From: Shewanella frigidimarina
Lineage (GTDB): Bacteria; Pseudomonadota; Gammaproteobacteria; Enterobacterales; Shewanellaceae
Length of the DNA: 64,000 nt
Assembly (NCBI RefSeq): GCF_003797125.1
Contig: NZ_RKKE01000005.1
Location: forward strand, 1-64,000
Reading direction: 5' to 3'
In this document: positions 1 to 11,402 of the stretch, one piece after another
How the letters are laid out: every line of letters starts with the position of its first letter
How positions within the stretch are numbered: position 1 is the stretch's first letter
Made by a program: the position numbers and the translations under genes
Notes under the pieces: model-generated
Told to the model about the DNA's origin: nothing
Database searches by the model: none
The model's input: only the letters and a program-made list of their open reading frames with translations

Positions 1-82
1 CTCACCTCCAGGGTAGGAAGTGGACTCGCCTTAGTTTTTTAGAATATTCAAGACACTTAAACAGTGTTTTGAGAACTCAAGT

Positions 83-102
83 GTTAATGCTTTCGCATTA
101 AC
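83..102 (-). other. GNRA-loop hairpin in the rRNA spacer
   Basis: A perfect 8-bp inverted repeat (83-90 with 95-102) closes on a GAAA tetraloop when read as minus-strand RNA. It lies between the spacer boxA and the start of 23S, which is off the left edge, so it may be part of the processing stalk or a boxB-like element. The role is inferred. Confidence 0.45.
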
Positions 103-180
103 GTTTTTCGCACTAACGTGATCACACAAACGACAACGGATCATCATTTATGCGCCTTTAGTTAGTACTATCAGCTTTCC

Positions 181-197
181 AAATTGTTAAAGAGCGG
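181..197 (-). promoter_or_regulatory. boxA antitermination site in the 16S-23S spacer
   Basis: Read on the minus strand this gives GCTCTTTAACAATTT, the rRNA boxA sequence bound by NusB/NusE. It sits between tRNA-Ala and the 23S gene, as in enterobacterial rrn operons, and repeats the element in the 16S leader at 2388-2409. Confidence 0.8.
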
Positions 198-259
198 GCT
201 TAAAAAAGCCAAAGATAAAATTTCGTTTATCTTTGGCATCTCTTACCAATTGTATGTAA

Positions 260-335
260 TGGTGGAGCTATGCGGGATCGAACCGCAGACCTCCTGCGTG
301 CAAGGCAGGCGCTCTCCCAGCTGAGCTATAACCCC
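260..335 (-). tRNA. tRNA-Ala (TGC)
   Basis: The 76-nt minus-strand sequence folds as a complete tRNA. It begins GGGGTTATAGCTCAGC, has the anticodon loop CTTGCAC (anticodon TGC), a GGTTCGATCC T-arm, and an encoded CCA at the 3' end (260-262). It follows tRNA-Ile in the 16S-23S spacer and should be cut from the rRNA precursor. Confidence 0.98.
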
Positions 336-432
336 TTTACATACAGTTTGAGATTTTACGTTCACCTTCAATGAAGGTCTTACCAAAAATTTTGGCTTGC
401 CAATCGTTTCTAATCAAGGCGGTTGATAGCGA

Positions 433-450
433 CGTTTAGTTTACTAAACG
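433..450 (-). other. inverted repeat between the two spacer tRNAs
   Basis: CGTTTAGT-TT-ACTAAACG is a perfect 8-bp stem with a 2-nt loop, flanked by further partial pairing. It lies between tRNA-Ile and tRNA-Ala and may be a spacer processing hairpin. The function is not established. Confidence 0.35.
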
Positions 451-480
451 AGTTATCATCCAACGCAGAGTAGGAAAGAT

Positions 481-557
<77 letters not shown>

Positions 558-645
558 AACGTAATTTCTCTTTCTTTCTATCAAGTAATCTGTGTGAACA
601 CTCACATGCATCTCTGCACTTTAGGTATTGAGTTAGTCGTATAGG

Positions 646-2188
<1,543 letters not shown>

Positions 2189-2387
2189 AAGTTTTTTGAA
2201 ACCAAAAGGTTTCGGCTCAATGAATTCTGATTTCATTTAAAAGACTCTGAAGAATCAATTAAATGTTTGTACATATTACTATGAACACTCATCGTTGCAT
2301 TGAGTTTAAATTTTTTGATTGCCAACATTCCGAAGAACAGAAGACAATTTCGAATAACTCAATACCTGTGAATGTCCACACAGATTA

Positions 2388-2409
2388 CTTGATAAATTGT
2401 TAAAGAGCG
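2388..2409 (-). promoter_or_regulatory. boxA antitermination site in the 16S leader
   Basis: The minus strand contains GCTCTTTAACAATTTATCAA, the canonical rrn leader boxA. It lies downstream of promoter P2 and about 200 nt before the 16S 5' end, where it loads the Nus antitermination complex. Confidence 0.85.
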
Positions 2410-2438
2410 TTGACCGTTTCAGTAGGTCAGGGCTGCGT

Positions 2439-2466
2439 ATTCTACGCATTCCCTTTATGGCGTCAA
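2439..2466 (-). promoter_or_regulatory. rRNA operon promoter P2
   Basis: The minus strand has a -35 TTGACG (2461-2466), a 16-bp spacer and a -10 TAGAAT (2439-2444), just upstream of the leader boxA. Position and spacing fit an rrn P2 promoter. Confidence 0.75.
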
Positions 2467-2570
2467 GTGTTTTTTCAAACTTCTTTTTGCCTGTTATCAA
2501 CACCACTAAGTGACTGTTAATAACGCTAACTGGTTTTCGCTTTCGCTGTATGCCGTGTCAGTGGATGCGC

Positions 2571-2598
2571 ATTATAGGCAGCTTAAGATTTAGTGCAA
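2571..2598 (-). promoter_or_regulatory. rRNA operon promoter P1
   Basis: The minus strand has a -35 TTGCAC (2593-2598), a 16-bp spacer and a perfect -10 TATAAT (2571-2576), followed by a GC-rich GCGC discriminator typical of stringently controlled promoters. A/T-rich DNA upstream of the -35 could act as an UP element. It lies about 130 bp upstream of P2. Confidence 0.8.
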
Positions 2599-2685
2599 GC
2601 GCTTTTGTGCAAAAAAATGATCTTTTTATGATCTTTTATCCATTTGGCTACTTAACTACATGATACCCACTATTTACCCCCAAAG

Positions 2686-2694
2686 TTATCCACA
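2686..2694 (+). promoter_or_regulatory. perfect DnaA box upstream of the rrn promoters
   Basis: TTATCCACA is the strongest-affinity DnaA 9-mer. It lies about 90 bp upstream of the P1 -35, between rrn and the secA terminator. A single perfect box somewhere in 64 kb is not unlikely by chance, so any function is uncertain. Confidence 0.4.
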
Positions 2695-2733
2695 ATTGTT
2701 TAATTTAGCTGTAAGTTTTATGATCCCAGAAAT

Positions 2734-2762
2734 AAAAAAGGTAGCGAATAATCGCTACCTTT
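2734..2762 (-). terminator. Rho-independent terminator after secA
   Basis: An 11-bp stem (2737-2747 with 2752-2762) closed by a 4-nt loop is followed on the minus strand by a T-rich tail. It starts about 30 bp past the secA stop and separates secA from the rrn promoter region. Confidence 0.85.
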
Positions 2763-2791
2763 GTTATTTAACATCAATAATAAACGAAGGG

Positions 2792-5512
2792 TTAACTGAG
2801 TTTACCGTGACATTGTTTGTACTTTTGACCTGAACCACATGGACATGGATCGTTACGTCCTATCTTCTCACCTTCACGGATCACTGTTTTAGGTGCTTCT
2901 ATTTGTTGCTCACCAGTATCGCTTAATGCTTCTACTGATGCGTGTTGATAAGCCAATTTAATTTTTGCTTCTTCATCACGGCGACGTTGTTCCATCTCGT
3001 CAACATCTGACTGCGCTTGAACTTGCACTTTAGACAGTACACTTATCACGTCATTTTTCAGTGTTTCAAGTAATTGCTGGAATAATTCAAACGATTCACG
3101 CTTATATTCTTGCTTTGGATTTTTTTGTGCATAACCACGTAAATGAATACCTTGGCGTAAATGATCCATGGCAGCTAAATGCTCTTTCCAGAGTCCATCG
3201 AGTGTTTGTAGCATTACCGCTTTTTCAAATTGACGTAATACTTGTGCACCGACCATTTCTTCTTTAGCTTTATATAATTCACTCCATGACGTTAGAATCC
3301 GTTCGCGCAACGTTTCTTCATGCAGATTATCATCTTGATCTAACCATTCTTGAATGGTTAGCTTTAGGCCAAATTCATTACCAAGGCGTTGTTCAAGCCC
3401 CGGTACATCCCAAAGTTCTTCAAGTGATTGCGGTGGGATATATTGATCGACTATTCCACTGATCACATCTTGTTCTATATTCTGAATAGTGTCTTGAATG
3501 CTTTCAGCATCCATTAACTCGTTACGCTGTGCATAGACAACTTGGCGTTGATCGTTAGCGACATCATCGTATTCGAGCAATTGCTTACGGATATCAAAGT
3601 TACGAGCTTCGACTTTACGTTGAGCATTTTCAATAGCACGTGATACCCAAGGATGCTCAATAGCCTCACCCTCTTCCATACCGAGCTTTTTCATCATGCC
3701 AGATACTCGATCTGAAGCGAAGATACGCATTAAACTATCTTCCATCGACAAGTAAAAGCGTGAAGAACCTGCATCACCTTGACGACCAGCACGACCGCGT
3801 AACTGATTATCGATACGACGAGATTCGTGACGTTCTGTACCTAGGATGTGCAAACCACCTGCAGCAAGTACTTCATCATGACGTATTTTCCAGTCAGCTT
3901 TAATCTTAGCTTTCTGTTCTGCCGTTGGATTTTCTAGAGCTTCAATTTCCATGTTCCAGTTACCGCCTAATACGATATCTGTACCACGGCCAGCCATGTT
4001 AGTGGCAATCGTTACTGCACCTAAACTACCGGCTTGCGCAACAATCTCAGCTTCTTTTTCATGGAACTTAGCATTGAGCACGCTATGCGGAATATTTGCT
4101 TTTTTCAATAATGAGTTAAGTAGCTCTGATTGCTCAATAGAGACAGTACCCACTAATACCGGTTGGCCACGTTCACGACAACCTTCAATATCTTTGATAA
4201 TCGCAGCGTATTTTTCTGGCGCAGTAAGATAGACCAAGTCAGCCATATCTTTACGAACCATTGGGCGATTTGTAGGAACAACAACCGTATCTAAACCATA
4301 GATATGTTGGAATTCGAATGCTTCGGTATCTGCTGTACCTGTCATACCGGCAAGCTTTTCATACTGTCTGAAATAATTTTGGAAAGTAATAGAAGCCAGA
4401 GTTTGGTTTTCATTCTGGATTTTAGCGCCCTCTTTGGCTTCGACAGCTTGATGCAAGCCTTCTGACCATCGACGACCAGGCATAGTACGGCCTGTATGTT
4501 CGTCGACAATAATCACTTCATCGTCTTGTACGATATAGTCGATATCTTTTTCAAACAAGGTATGTGCGCGAAGTGCCGCATGAACATGATGCAATAACGA
4601 AATGTTCGTAGCAGAATAGAGCGAGTCACCTTCTGCTAACATGCCTTTTTCAATTAAAAGCTGTTCAACTTTCTCTTGGCCACGTTCAGTTAAATGAACC
4701 TGTTTGCCCTTTTCGTCAATACTATAGTCACCTTCACCAACATAGTCTTCGGTGTCTTCTTTGTCTTGAGCGATTAGGCTTGGGATCAATAAATTAATTT
4801 TGGCGTATAGTTCAGAGCTGTCTTCTGCCGCACCAGAAATAATCAATGGTGTACGGGCTTCATCAATTAGAATTGAATCGACTTCATCAATAAGAGCATA
4901 GTGTAATGGTCGCTGAACGCGCTCTTGTGGAGAAAACGCCATGTTGTCACGTAGGTAGTCAAAACCGAATTCATTATTGGTACCGTAAGTAATATCTGCG
5001 TTGTAGGCTTCTTTCTTTTCGAATGAACCTAAGCCAGCAATGTTAATTCCGACACTTAAGCCTAAAAACTCAAACAGTGGACGGTTATTCTCAGCATCAC
5101 GTGTTGCTAAGTAATCGTTCACAGTAATAATGTGAACACCTTTTCCTGTTATGCCGTTAAGGTACGCTGGCAAAGTTGCCGTTAGGGTTTTACCTTCACC
5201 GGTTCGCATTTCCGCAATACGATTGCTGTCTAAAACCATACCGCCGAGTAATTGAACATCAAACGGACGCATCTCAAATACACGCTTTGATGCTTCACGT
5301 ACAACAGCAAAGGCTTCTGCCATGATGTTATCTAAGGTTTCACCATTTTCTAAACGTGTGCGGAACTCTGCCGTTTTTGCTTTGAGTTCTTCATCAGAAA
5401 GCTTTTCGTAATCAGCTTCTAATGCATTAATTTGAATAACAATTTTTCCAAGGTTTTTCAGGGTGCGGTCGTTGCGACTTCCGAATACTTTTGTCAGTAG
5501 TTTGCCTAACAT
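2792..5512 (-). CDS. secA: preprotein translocase ATPase SecA
   Basis: SecA is the motor that pushes unfolded preproteins through SecYEG. The 906-residue product has the family's full length. The Walker A GEGKT is near residue 105, the DEAD-like DEVDS near 210, and the last about 20 residues form the zinc-binding SEC-C tail (CPCGSG, then CH). An in-frame GTG three codons upstream also exists, but the ATG at 5512 matches the E. coli start ([15 protein letters not shown]). It follows the M23 peptidase gene on the same strand. No secM-like arrest peptide was found in front of it. A hairpin terminator follows. Confidence 0.98.
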   Translation of the reverse strand: MLGKLLTKVFGSRNDRTLKNLGKIVIQINALEADYEKLSDEELKAKTAEFRTRLENGETLDNIMAEAFAVVREASKRVFEMRPFDVQLLGGMVLDSNRIAEMRTGEGKTLTATLPAYLNGITGKGVHIITVNDYLATRDAENNRPLFEFLGLSVGINIAGLGSFEKKEAYNADITYGTNNEFGFDYLRDNMAFSPQERVQRPLHYALIDEVDSILIDEARTPLIISGAAEDSSELYAKINLLIPSLIAQDKEDTEDYVGEGDYSIDEKGKQVHLTERGQEKVEQLLIEKGMLAEGDSLYSATNISLLHHVHAALRAHTLFEKDIDYIVQDDEVIIVDEHTGRTMPGRRWSEGLHQAVEAKEGAKIQNENQTLASITFQNYFRQYEKLAGMTGTADTEAFEFQHIYGLDTVVVPTNRPMVRKDMADLVYLTAPEKYAAIIKDIEGCRERGQPVLVGTVSIEQSELLNSLLKKANIPHSVLNAKFHEKEAEIVAQAGSLGAVTIATNMAGRGTDIVLGGNWNMEIEALENPTAEQKAKIKADWKIRHDEVLAAGGLHILGTERHESRRIDNQLRGRAGRQGDAGSSRFYLSMEDSLMRIFASDRVSGMMKKLGMEEGEAIEHPWVSRAIENAQRKVEARNFDIRKQLLEYDDVANDQRQVVYAQRNELMDAESIQDTIQNIEQDVISGIVDQYIPPQSLEELWDVPGLEQRLGNEFGLKLTIQEWLDQDDNLHEETLRERILTSWSELYKAKEEMVGAQVLRQFEKAVMLQTLDGLWKEHLAAMDHLRQGIHLRGYAQKNPKQEYKRESFELFQQLLETLKNDVISVLSKVQVQAQSDVDEMEQRRRDEEAKIKLAYQHASVEALSDTGEQQIEAPKTVIREGEKIGRNDPCPCGSGQKYKQCHGKLS

Positions 5513-5570
5513 CTTAATCACTTATCTGTTGTAGGTTTGGCTCATTTGAGCGCATTAACCGTTAATATTA

Positions 5571-6470
5571 TTAACTTGCTTTGCGGTAAACGTATTTCTG
5601 TGGATCTATTTGTTGTTTACCACGCAGCACTTCGTAATGCACATGGGGGCCAGTTGAACGGCCTGTGCTTCCCATACTGGCAATTTTATCGCCTTTGGCA
5701 ACGACGTCACCTACGTTTACTGACAGAGATTTATTATGTCCATAGCGAGTGCGAAGACCATTACCATGATCTATTTCGACTAACTCACCATATCCAAGCA
5801 TGCTTCCTGACCATGTTACAACGCCTGCAGCAGTAGTTGTAACATCTGCCCCTTCTTTGCCGGCAAAATCAATACCTTTATGCATTGTTCGTCGGCCACT
5901 AAAAGGGTCATTTCGTAAACCATAGGGCGAAGATAACCAACCTTTATCGATTGGCCGCCCTGATATATAACGCTCTTCATCTATATGGAGATTAGATGCT
6001 ACTGTTTCAAGTAGTGATAGCTGAACATTATTATTATCAATTCTAGATGCCAACTTATTCATTTCATCGATAAGCTGACTTAATTCGACACCATTGCCGA
6101 TTTCGCTTAACCCGCCAATACCGACTTCTGTTGAGAAATCAAATTGGTCATCAAGGAGGTTATTTTGCGCTACTTGCTGCCCTAAGGCTTCAAGTCGGGT
6201 GATTTTGGCCTGCATTTTTGCCACATGAGCAACCAAAGTTGCTAACTGGGTTTCTGTTGCAGTTTTGAGTTCTACCACTTGTTGCTTTTGCTGTTGGCGA
6301 AGCTGTTTATTTTCATCAACTTTCGCTTGTTGGTTAGCAAAACGCTCAGTGCTATATTGATATATTCCTGTGCCGGTGGCCATCAGAATAATAGGTAGGA
6401 GTAACCAACGCTTACTTGGTTGCCAGCGCGTTACACCATTTCGACCTTGGATAAAAACTGTTACACTCAT
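5571..6470 (-). CDS. M23 (LytM-type) murein metallopeptidase with membrane anchor
   Basis: A predicted cell-wall endopeptidase of the M23 family, 299 residues. An N-terminal membrane segment (about residues 23-38) is followed by a Lys/Gln-rich coiled coil (about 45-100) and a C-terminal LytM domain. The zinc-site motifs are intact: HKGIDFAG and HVHYEV. It is therefore probably an active periplasmic enzyme rather than a degenerate EnvC/NlpD-like activator, although substrate and partners are unknown. It lies directly upstream of secA, where enterobacteria carry secM. Its start codon is only 27 bp from the divergent dciA start. Confidence 0.88.
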   Translation of the reverse strand: MSVTVFIQGRNGVTRWQPSKRWLLLPIILMATGTGIYQYSTERFANQQAKVDENKQLRQQQKQQVVELKTATETQLATLVAHVAKMQAKITRLEALGQQVAQNNLLDDQFDFSTEVGIGGLSEIGNGVELSQLIDEMNKLASRIDNNNVQLSLLETVASNLHIDEERYISGRPIDKGWLSSPYGLRNDPFSGRRTMHKGIDFAGKEGADVTTTAAGVVTWSGSMLGYGELVEIDHGNGLRTRYGHNKSLSVNVGDVVAKGDKIASMGSTGRSTGPHVHYEVLRGKQQIDPQKYVYRKAS

Positions 6471-6497
6471 AGCCTAATTCAGCCATCTTATTATCAT

Positions 6498-6950
6498 ATG
6501 AAAAAGCCCCCTCAAGATCTCAGCAATTTAGTTCATTTGTCTGGGAGACTGCCTGAACTGGCCGAGAAAGCAGAACTACTTAATAATCTGAATAGTTATG
6601 TAAAACAGACGTTAAATGGTCCTGTGGCAGAGCAGCTCAAAGTCGCTAATCTCCGCCAGGGTGTTCTTGTTATTGAAACGACATCTGCAGCATGGGCTGC
6701 GAGAATAAACTTTCAAAAGCAGAAGCTATTAAAACAGCTTCAAACTGACACGCTTCCGATGCTTACGGCTATTGAGGTGAAAGTCAATCCTGGACTTGCC
6801 TTAGCAAAACCACAATCACAACCTAATCAAAATGTGATCAGCACCACTGCAGCACAACATATTGAAGCATTAGCTGCACATGTTGATGGTTCTTTAGGTG
6901 AAAAACTAAAACGGCTGGCTGCATTAGCCAGCCGTAATAGGCAATCTTAA
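6498..6950 (+). CDS. dciA: DciA family protein (DUF721), replicative helicase loader/operator
   Basis: The 151-residue product has the DUF721 fold: an N-terminal domain with alternating hydrophobic strands (GVLVIETTSAAWAARINF) and a C-terminal low-complexity tail rich in Gln/Ala. DciA proteins interact with DnaB helicase in bacteria that lack DnaC. The ATG at 6498 is preferred because earlier in-frame codons run into the divergent M23 gene and do not resemble the family. It is the only plus-strand gene between secA and mraZ. Its stop lies 4 nt from the lpxC stop, and its last codons contain the lpxC terminator. Confidence 0.85.
   Translation: MKKPPQDLSNLVHLSGRLPELAEKAELLNNLNSYVKQTLNGPVAEQLKVANLRQGVLVIETTSAAWAARINFQKQKLLKQLQTDTLPMLTAIEVKVNPGLALAKPQSQPNQNVISTTAAQHIEALAAHVDGSLGEKLKRLAALASRNRQS
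6901..6934 (-). terminator. lpxC terminator embedded in the dciA 3' end
   Basis: A perfect 9-bp stem (6912-6920 with 6926-6934) with a 5-nt loop is followed, on the minus strand, by TTTTAGTTTTT. It sits just past the lpxC stop but inside the last codons of dciA, which run on the other strand. The plus strand lacks a T-run after the stem, so it should act mainly on lpxC. Confidence 0.75.
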
Positions 6951-6954
6951 CTGG

Positions 6955-7875
6955 TTAAACGTGCGCTAACGCACCCGGAACCATGAAACTGACAGGCACA
7001 TCAGCCTCTTTATCAAAGCTTACCAACTCCCAGGCATCTTGCTGAGCAAGTAATGCACGTACAAGTTGATTGTTCAACGCATGACCAGTTTTATAAGCTG
7101 AAAACTCGCCGACGATTGCATGACCAGCAACATATAAGTCACCGAATGCATCGAGGATTTTATGCTTAACGAATTCGTCTTCATAACGCAGACCATCAGG
7201 GTTTAATACACGATATTCGTCAAGTACAACGGCATTTTCCATGCTGCCACCTAGTGCTAGATTATTCGCACGTAGGTATTCAATATCTCGCATAAAACCA
7301 AATGTTCTGGCACGACTAATGTCTTTCACAAACGCTGAGGTCGAAAAGTCCATCACCATGTGTTGTTGACTACGAGCAATTTCTGGATGATCAAAGTCAA
7401 TTCTGAAATCAACTCTAAACCCTTTAAAAGGCTTTAACTCAGCCCATTTATCGCCATCTTCAACACGCACAGGTTTGATGATTTTTAGGTATTTTTTAGC
7501 TGCCGCTTGTTCTTTAATTCCTGCACTTTGCAGTAAGAACACAAATGGGCTTGCACTGCCATCCATAATCGGGATTTCTGGTGCGTCAACTTCAATAATT
7601 GCATTATCGATGCCTAAGCCGGCAAGTGCCGCAAACAAATGCTCAATTGTTGATATCCTAATACCAGCATCGTTTACAAGGGCAGTACACATTGTGGTTT
7701 CACGAACCATATCAGCTTTTGCTGGAATAGACACAGCTGGGCTAAGGTCGGTACGCTTTAGTACAATCCCTGTATTCACTGGTGCGGGCATAATGCATAG
7801 AGTCACTTTGTTGCCGGAATGCAATCCGACTCCAGTGCTCTTCACCATTTTTTGAACAGTTCTTTGAAAAATCAT
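6955..7875 (-). CDS. lpxC: UDP-3-O-acyl-N-acetylglucosamine deacetylase LpxC
   Basis: LpxC performs the committed, zinc-dependent deacetylation step of lipid A synthesis. The 306-residue length is standard. Two conserved zinc-ligand regions are visible: [10 protein letters not shown] and [11 protein letters not shown]. It closes the dcw cluster, 210 bp downstream of ftsZ, as in other gammaproteobacteria. The C-terminus is a short hydrophobic tail ([10 protein letters not shown]). In E. coli this tail contributes to turnover by FtsH; the same here would be inference. It ends 4 nt from the convergent dciA. Confidence 0.98.
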   Translation of the reverse strand: MIFQRTVQKMVKSTGVGLHSGNKVTLCIMPAPVNTGIVLKRTDLSPAVSIPAKADMVRETTMCTALVNDAGIRISTIEHLFAALAGLGIDNAIIEVDAPEIPIMDGSASPFVFLLQSAGIKEQAAAKKYLKIIKPVRVEDGDKWAELKPFKGFRVDFRIDFDHPEIARSQQHMVMDFSTSAFVKDISRARTFGFMRDIEYLRANNLALGGSMENAVVLDEYRVLNPDGLRYEDEFVKHKILDAFGDLYVAGHAIVGEFSAYKTGHALNNQLVRALLAQQDAWELVSFDKEADVPVSFMVPGALAHV

Positions 7876-8085
7876 TCAGTCGCCCATAAATATCAATATT
7901 AAACAAATAGTTGCAAAAATAGCCCTAGGCTATCATGCATAACTGGTACAACATGCTACCATAAATTTGGTTTTTCACAAAAAAAACGCCAAACACAGAG
8001 TAAATGTATAAACCTGCTTGCAAAATAACCTTTTTCGCACACTTCGCTCATTAGTCACGCAAAAACATAACGTTTTATTCGTGTA

Positions 8086-9252
8086 TTAATCAGCCTGCTT
8101 ACGCAAGAATGCTGGAATATCAAGATAGTCAGCATCAGTACGTTGTACAGGTTGAGGCTGCGGAACAGCATTGCCTTTAGGTGCTGCGTAACTTTGTTGT
8201 GTCATAACATCTTCAACAGGTTCTGGACGTGGCTCTATTACAACGGGTTCTGGACGAGCAACAGGCTTAGACACTAATTGAATGTCTGGCTTTTTCTCTG
8301 CACCGATACCTGTAGCAACAACAGTTACACGTAACTCATCACTCATTTCTGGATCAATGACAGCACCAACTACAACAGTGGCATTGTCTGATGCATAAGC
8401 TTTAACGTGGTTACCCACAGTTTCAAGCTCTTCGATAGTGATATCCATACCTGCTGTGATGTTAACTAACACACCGCGCGCACCGGCTAAGTCGATATCT
8501 TCAAGTAATGGGCTAGCCACAGCAGCTTCTGCAGCTTCTTCAGCACGATCATCACCACGAGCAACACCGGTACCCATCATGGCATTACCCATTTCAGACA
8601 TAACAGTTTTCACATCGGCGAAATCGACGTTGATTAGACCAGGACGAGTAATTAGCTCAGCAATACCTTGAACTGCACCAAGTAATACATTGTTAGCTGC
8701 AGCAAAAGCATCAAGCAATGAAGTACCACGACCCAATACTTTTAATAGCTTTTCATTGGGGATCGTAATCAACGAATCCACATGTTTAGCTAACTCGGCA
8801 ATACCAAGTTCTGCATAGGCCATGCGCTTTTTACCTTCAAAAGGAAAAGGCTTGGTCACAACTGCAACGGTTAGAATACCTTCTTCACGGGCAATTTCTG
8901 CCACAACAGGAGCAGCACCAGTACCGGTACCACCACCCATGCCGGCAGCGATAAAGATCATGTCAGACCCTTTAATTGCAGCACGAATATTCTCGCGGTC
9001 TTCTTCAGCGGCTTGACGACCCACATCTGGGTTTGCGCCCGCACCGAGACCTTTAGTCACGTCGCGGCCAAGCTGAATAGTTGAACCAGCACTTGATTTA
9101 CGTAGTGCTTGTGCATCTGTATTGGTAACGATAAATTCAACACCTTCGATGCTGTGTTTTACCATATGTTCGACCGCGTTTCCGCCGCCGCCACCGACGC
9201 CGATGACTTTAATCACCGCTTCGTCTGAATGTGTATCCATGATCTCAAACAT
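8086..9252 (-). CDS. ftsZ: cell division GTPase FtsZ
   Basis: The tubulin-like GTPase that forms the Z ring. The 388-residue product shows the glycine-rich nucleotide loop near residues 18-24 and the tubulin signature GGGTGTG at 106-112. A proline-rich linker (about 320-370) leads to the conserved C-terminal peptide [12 protein letters not shown], which binds FtsA/ZipA. It follows ftsA by 26 bp. SlmA, a nucleoid-occlusion factor that acts on FtsZ, is encoded elsewhere in this window. Confidence 0.99.
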   Translation of the reverse strand: MFEIMDTHSDEAVIKVIGVGGGGGNAVEHMVKHSIEGVEFIVTNTDAQALRKSSAGSTIQLGRDVTKGLGAGANPDVGRQAAEEDRENIRAAIKGSDMIFIAAGMGGGTGTGAAPVVAEIAREEGILTVAVVTKPFPFEGKKRMAYAELGIAELAKHVDSLITIPNEKLLKVLGRGTSLLDAFAAANNVLLGAVQGIAELITRPGLINVDFADVKTVMSEMGNAMMGTGVARGDDRAEEAAEAAVASPLLEDIDLAGARGVLVNITAGMDITIEELETVGNHVKAYASDNATVVVGAVIDPEMSDELRVTVVATGIGAEKKPDIQLVSKPVARPEPVVIEPRPEPVEDVMTQQSYAAPKGNAVPQPQPVQRTDADYLDIPAFLRKQAD

Positions 9253-9278
9253 TGTCTGATCTCCATTTGTCTGCGTTA

Positions 9279-10514
9279 TTAAAATTCACCCTTAAACCAA
9301 CTTTTGACCCGATTCAAAAAGCTGGTAACCCCTTGGCGCTCAGGTCGTTCGAACTGTCGTTCGATGACTCGTCTTGCGCCATAATGAAGCAACCCTATTC
9401 CTGTTGAATAAATAGGTTGATCCACATATTCGTATAATCCTTTTACTGGTAGCGGTGATGCGACACGAACAGGCATACCAAAGGTTGCTTCAGCAATTTC
9501 AACGGCACCCGATATCGAGGACGTTCCTCCAGTAAGCACAATCCCTGCTGCAATTTGATCTTCTAGACCGCTATCTTGTAACTGCTTGAGAACAAGCTCA
9601 AACAATTCTTGATATCTTGGCTCTACCACTTCTGCCAGAGTATGGCGTGACATACTTCGTGAAGGACGGCCACCAACGGATGGCACTTCAATACTGTCTT
9701 CACGGCTTACCGTTGAACTTCTGGCACTGGCAAACTGCACTTTTATTTGTTCAGCATGCGTTAACGGTGTTCTGAATATCTTGGCGATGTCACTTGTGAC
9801 TTGGTTACCCGCTACCGGAATAACTGCACAATGACGTAATGCGCCGTTGGTATATACAGCAATATCGGTTGTGCCACCACCAATATCAACAATACACACG
9901 CCTAAATCTTTCTCATCATTTGTGAGCACTGAGTCTGCAGAAGCGATACCTGAAAACACTAAGTCATCAACTTTTAAACCACAACGCTCCACGCTCTTTG
10001 TGATATTTTTTGCCATATCATTGGCACAGGTAACAATATGAGCCTTGGCTTCCATACGCATACCAGACATACCAATTGGGCTCTTAATCCCGTCTTGAAC
10101 GTCGATTGAATACTCTTGCGGTAATACATGCAAGATACGACGCTCTGTCGGGATTTTAACCGAGCGAGCGGTATGGATTACATTATCAACATCTTCTTGA
10201 GTTACTTCTTCGTCGTTAATCGACACCATGCCATTTTCATTTTGGCAGGCAATATGTTTACCCGAAATACTTAAGTACACCGATGAAACCTGACAATCAG
10301 CCATTAACTCTGCTTGATCTAACGCCCGTTGCACGCTGCGCACTATAGAGTCGAGATCATTCACGCCGCCTTTATCCATACCGCGAGAAGGATGATTACC
10401 TAAACCAATGACACTAATCTCACCATCAGGTAATACTTCACCAATGATCACTGCGACCTTGGATGTCCCTATATCTAACCCCACGATGAGGTTTCTTTCC
10501 TGATTTTTGGTCAT
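9279..10514 (-). CDS. ftsA: cell division protein FtsA
   Basis: An actin-like ATPase that tethers FtsZ to the membrane. The 411-residue product has the actin-fold phosphate loops DIGTSKVAV (about 15-23) and [11 protein letters not shown] (about 210), plus the GGTSSISG segment in the second lobe. The end ([13 protein letters not shown]) is a typical C-terminal amphipathic membrane-targeting helix. It overlaps the ftsQ stop by 4 nt, which suggests translational coupling. Confidence 0.99.
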   Translation of the reverse strand: MTKNQERNLIVGLDIGTSKVAVIIGEVLPDGEISVIGLGNHPSRGMDKGGVNDLDSIVRSVQRALDQAELMADCQVSSVYLSISGKHIACQNENGMVSINDEEVTQEDVDNVIHTARSVKIPTERRILHVLPQEYSIDVQDGIKSPIGMSGMRMEAKAHIVTCANDMAKNITKSVERCGLKVDDLVFSGIASADSVLTNDEKDLGVCIVDIGGGTTDIAVYTNGALRHCAVIPVAGNQVTSDIAKIFRTPLTHAEQIKVQFASARSSTVSREDSIEVPSVGGRPSRSMSRHTLAEVVEPRYQELFELVLKQLQDSGLEDQIAAGIVLTGGTSSISGAVEIAEATFGMPVRVASPLPVKGLYEYVDQPIYSTGIGLLHYGARRVIERQFERPERQGVTSFLNRVKSWFKGEF

Positions 10515-11281
10515 TTATTGTCGACTCTCTTTTTTGAATCATCCCAACCTACGGCGAACCCGGTATCGTAACGTAAATCAACGGTCGCAACTGGTTTTTC
10601 ACTTTGCTTCAAAGTTGGATACACATTAATAAAGCGTTGTATCCGTGACATTTTATCTTCTCGTCCAAGCTCAATTTCAATTCCGTTAGCCAGTACGGCA
10701 TGCCATGCATGGCGTGGACTTAAGCGTAAACTGGCCAACTTAAACTCGTTTATTGTCAATAAATCATCTAACTGCTGGTAACTGGTCAATACTTCTATTT
10801 CTGTCCCTTCTGGGCCAAATAATTTAGGCAATGCATCATGCTCTGAATGCGCTAACGCATCAAAAACTTCACCATTAATATTAAGCCAAGACACTTCGTT
10901 CCAATGCGCTACAGCTTGTTGCTCTTGCAAGGTGATCTTGAACTTTGCCGGCCATTCTCGTCTTACTGATGCATGATAAACCCACGGCAATGCTTCTAAT
11001 GCTTTTTGTACATCCACCACATCAGCGCTAAAAAAGCTACTTTGCATTAATGACTGTAATGCATTTTTAATTTCGTCATCGGTGGTATAAATTCGCTCAC
11101 CTTTAATAGCAACCGCTTCAATAGGTAATGCATCAGCATCATTTAACAACTCGTGTAGTTGCACACAACCCCAAACTACGGTGCCAAGCACACAGGATAA
11201 AAACACTACACCAGTGCAAAAATACCAATTAACACGAGCTAATTTATGTTTTAGTTGCCGCCCTTTATCGCTCCACGACAC
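10511..11281 (-). CDS. ftsQ: cell division protein FtsQ
   Basis: A bitopic divisome protein linking FtsLB to late division proteins. The 256-residue product has a short cytoplasmic basic region, one membrane segment (about 20-42, WYFCTGVVFLSCVLG) and a periplasmic part. The POTRA start (IEAVAIKGERIYTTDDEI) is near residue 55. It lies between murC and ftsA. The ddlB gene that usually precedes ftsQ is absent here, and only about 120 bp separate it from murC. Confidence 0.96.
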   Translation of the reverse strand: MSWSDKGRQLKHKLARVNWYFCTGVVFLSCVLGTVVWGCVQLHELLNDADALPIEAVAIKGERIYTTDDEIKNALQSLMQSSFFSADVVDVQKALEALPWVYHASVRREWPAKFKITLQEQQAVAHWNEVSWLNINGEVFDALAHSEHDALPKLFGPEGTEIEVLTSYQQLDDLLTINEFKLASLRLSPRHAWHAVLANGIEIELGREDKMSRIQRFINVYPTLKQSEKPVATVDLRYDTGFAVGWDDSKKRVDNK

Positions 11282-11402
11282 CTTAAATCCGCCTCTGACG
11301 TTGTTCCGGAGTTAACTCCAAAAGATCGGTCATTATATAGACCAATTCATAAGGTTTAAAGCTCGATTTTCACACACAACAATTGGTGAAAAATCAATCA
11401 CT

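Noticed and set aside
5513..5570. SecM-type arrest peptide upstream of secA
   Set aside because: The gap is only 58 bp, and the upstream gene is an M23 peptidase whose C-terminus has no arrest-like motif.
7475..7855. 126-codon frame antisense to lpxC and similar long antisense frames (for example in coaBC, ftsZ and leuA)
   Set aside because: They mirror the codon pattern of well-supported genes on the other strand and have no independent support.
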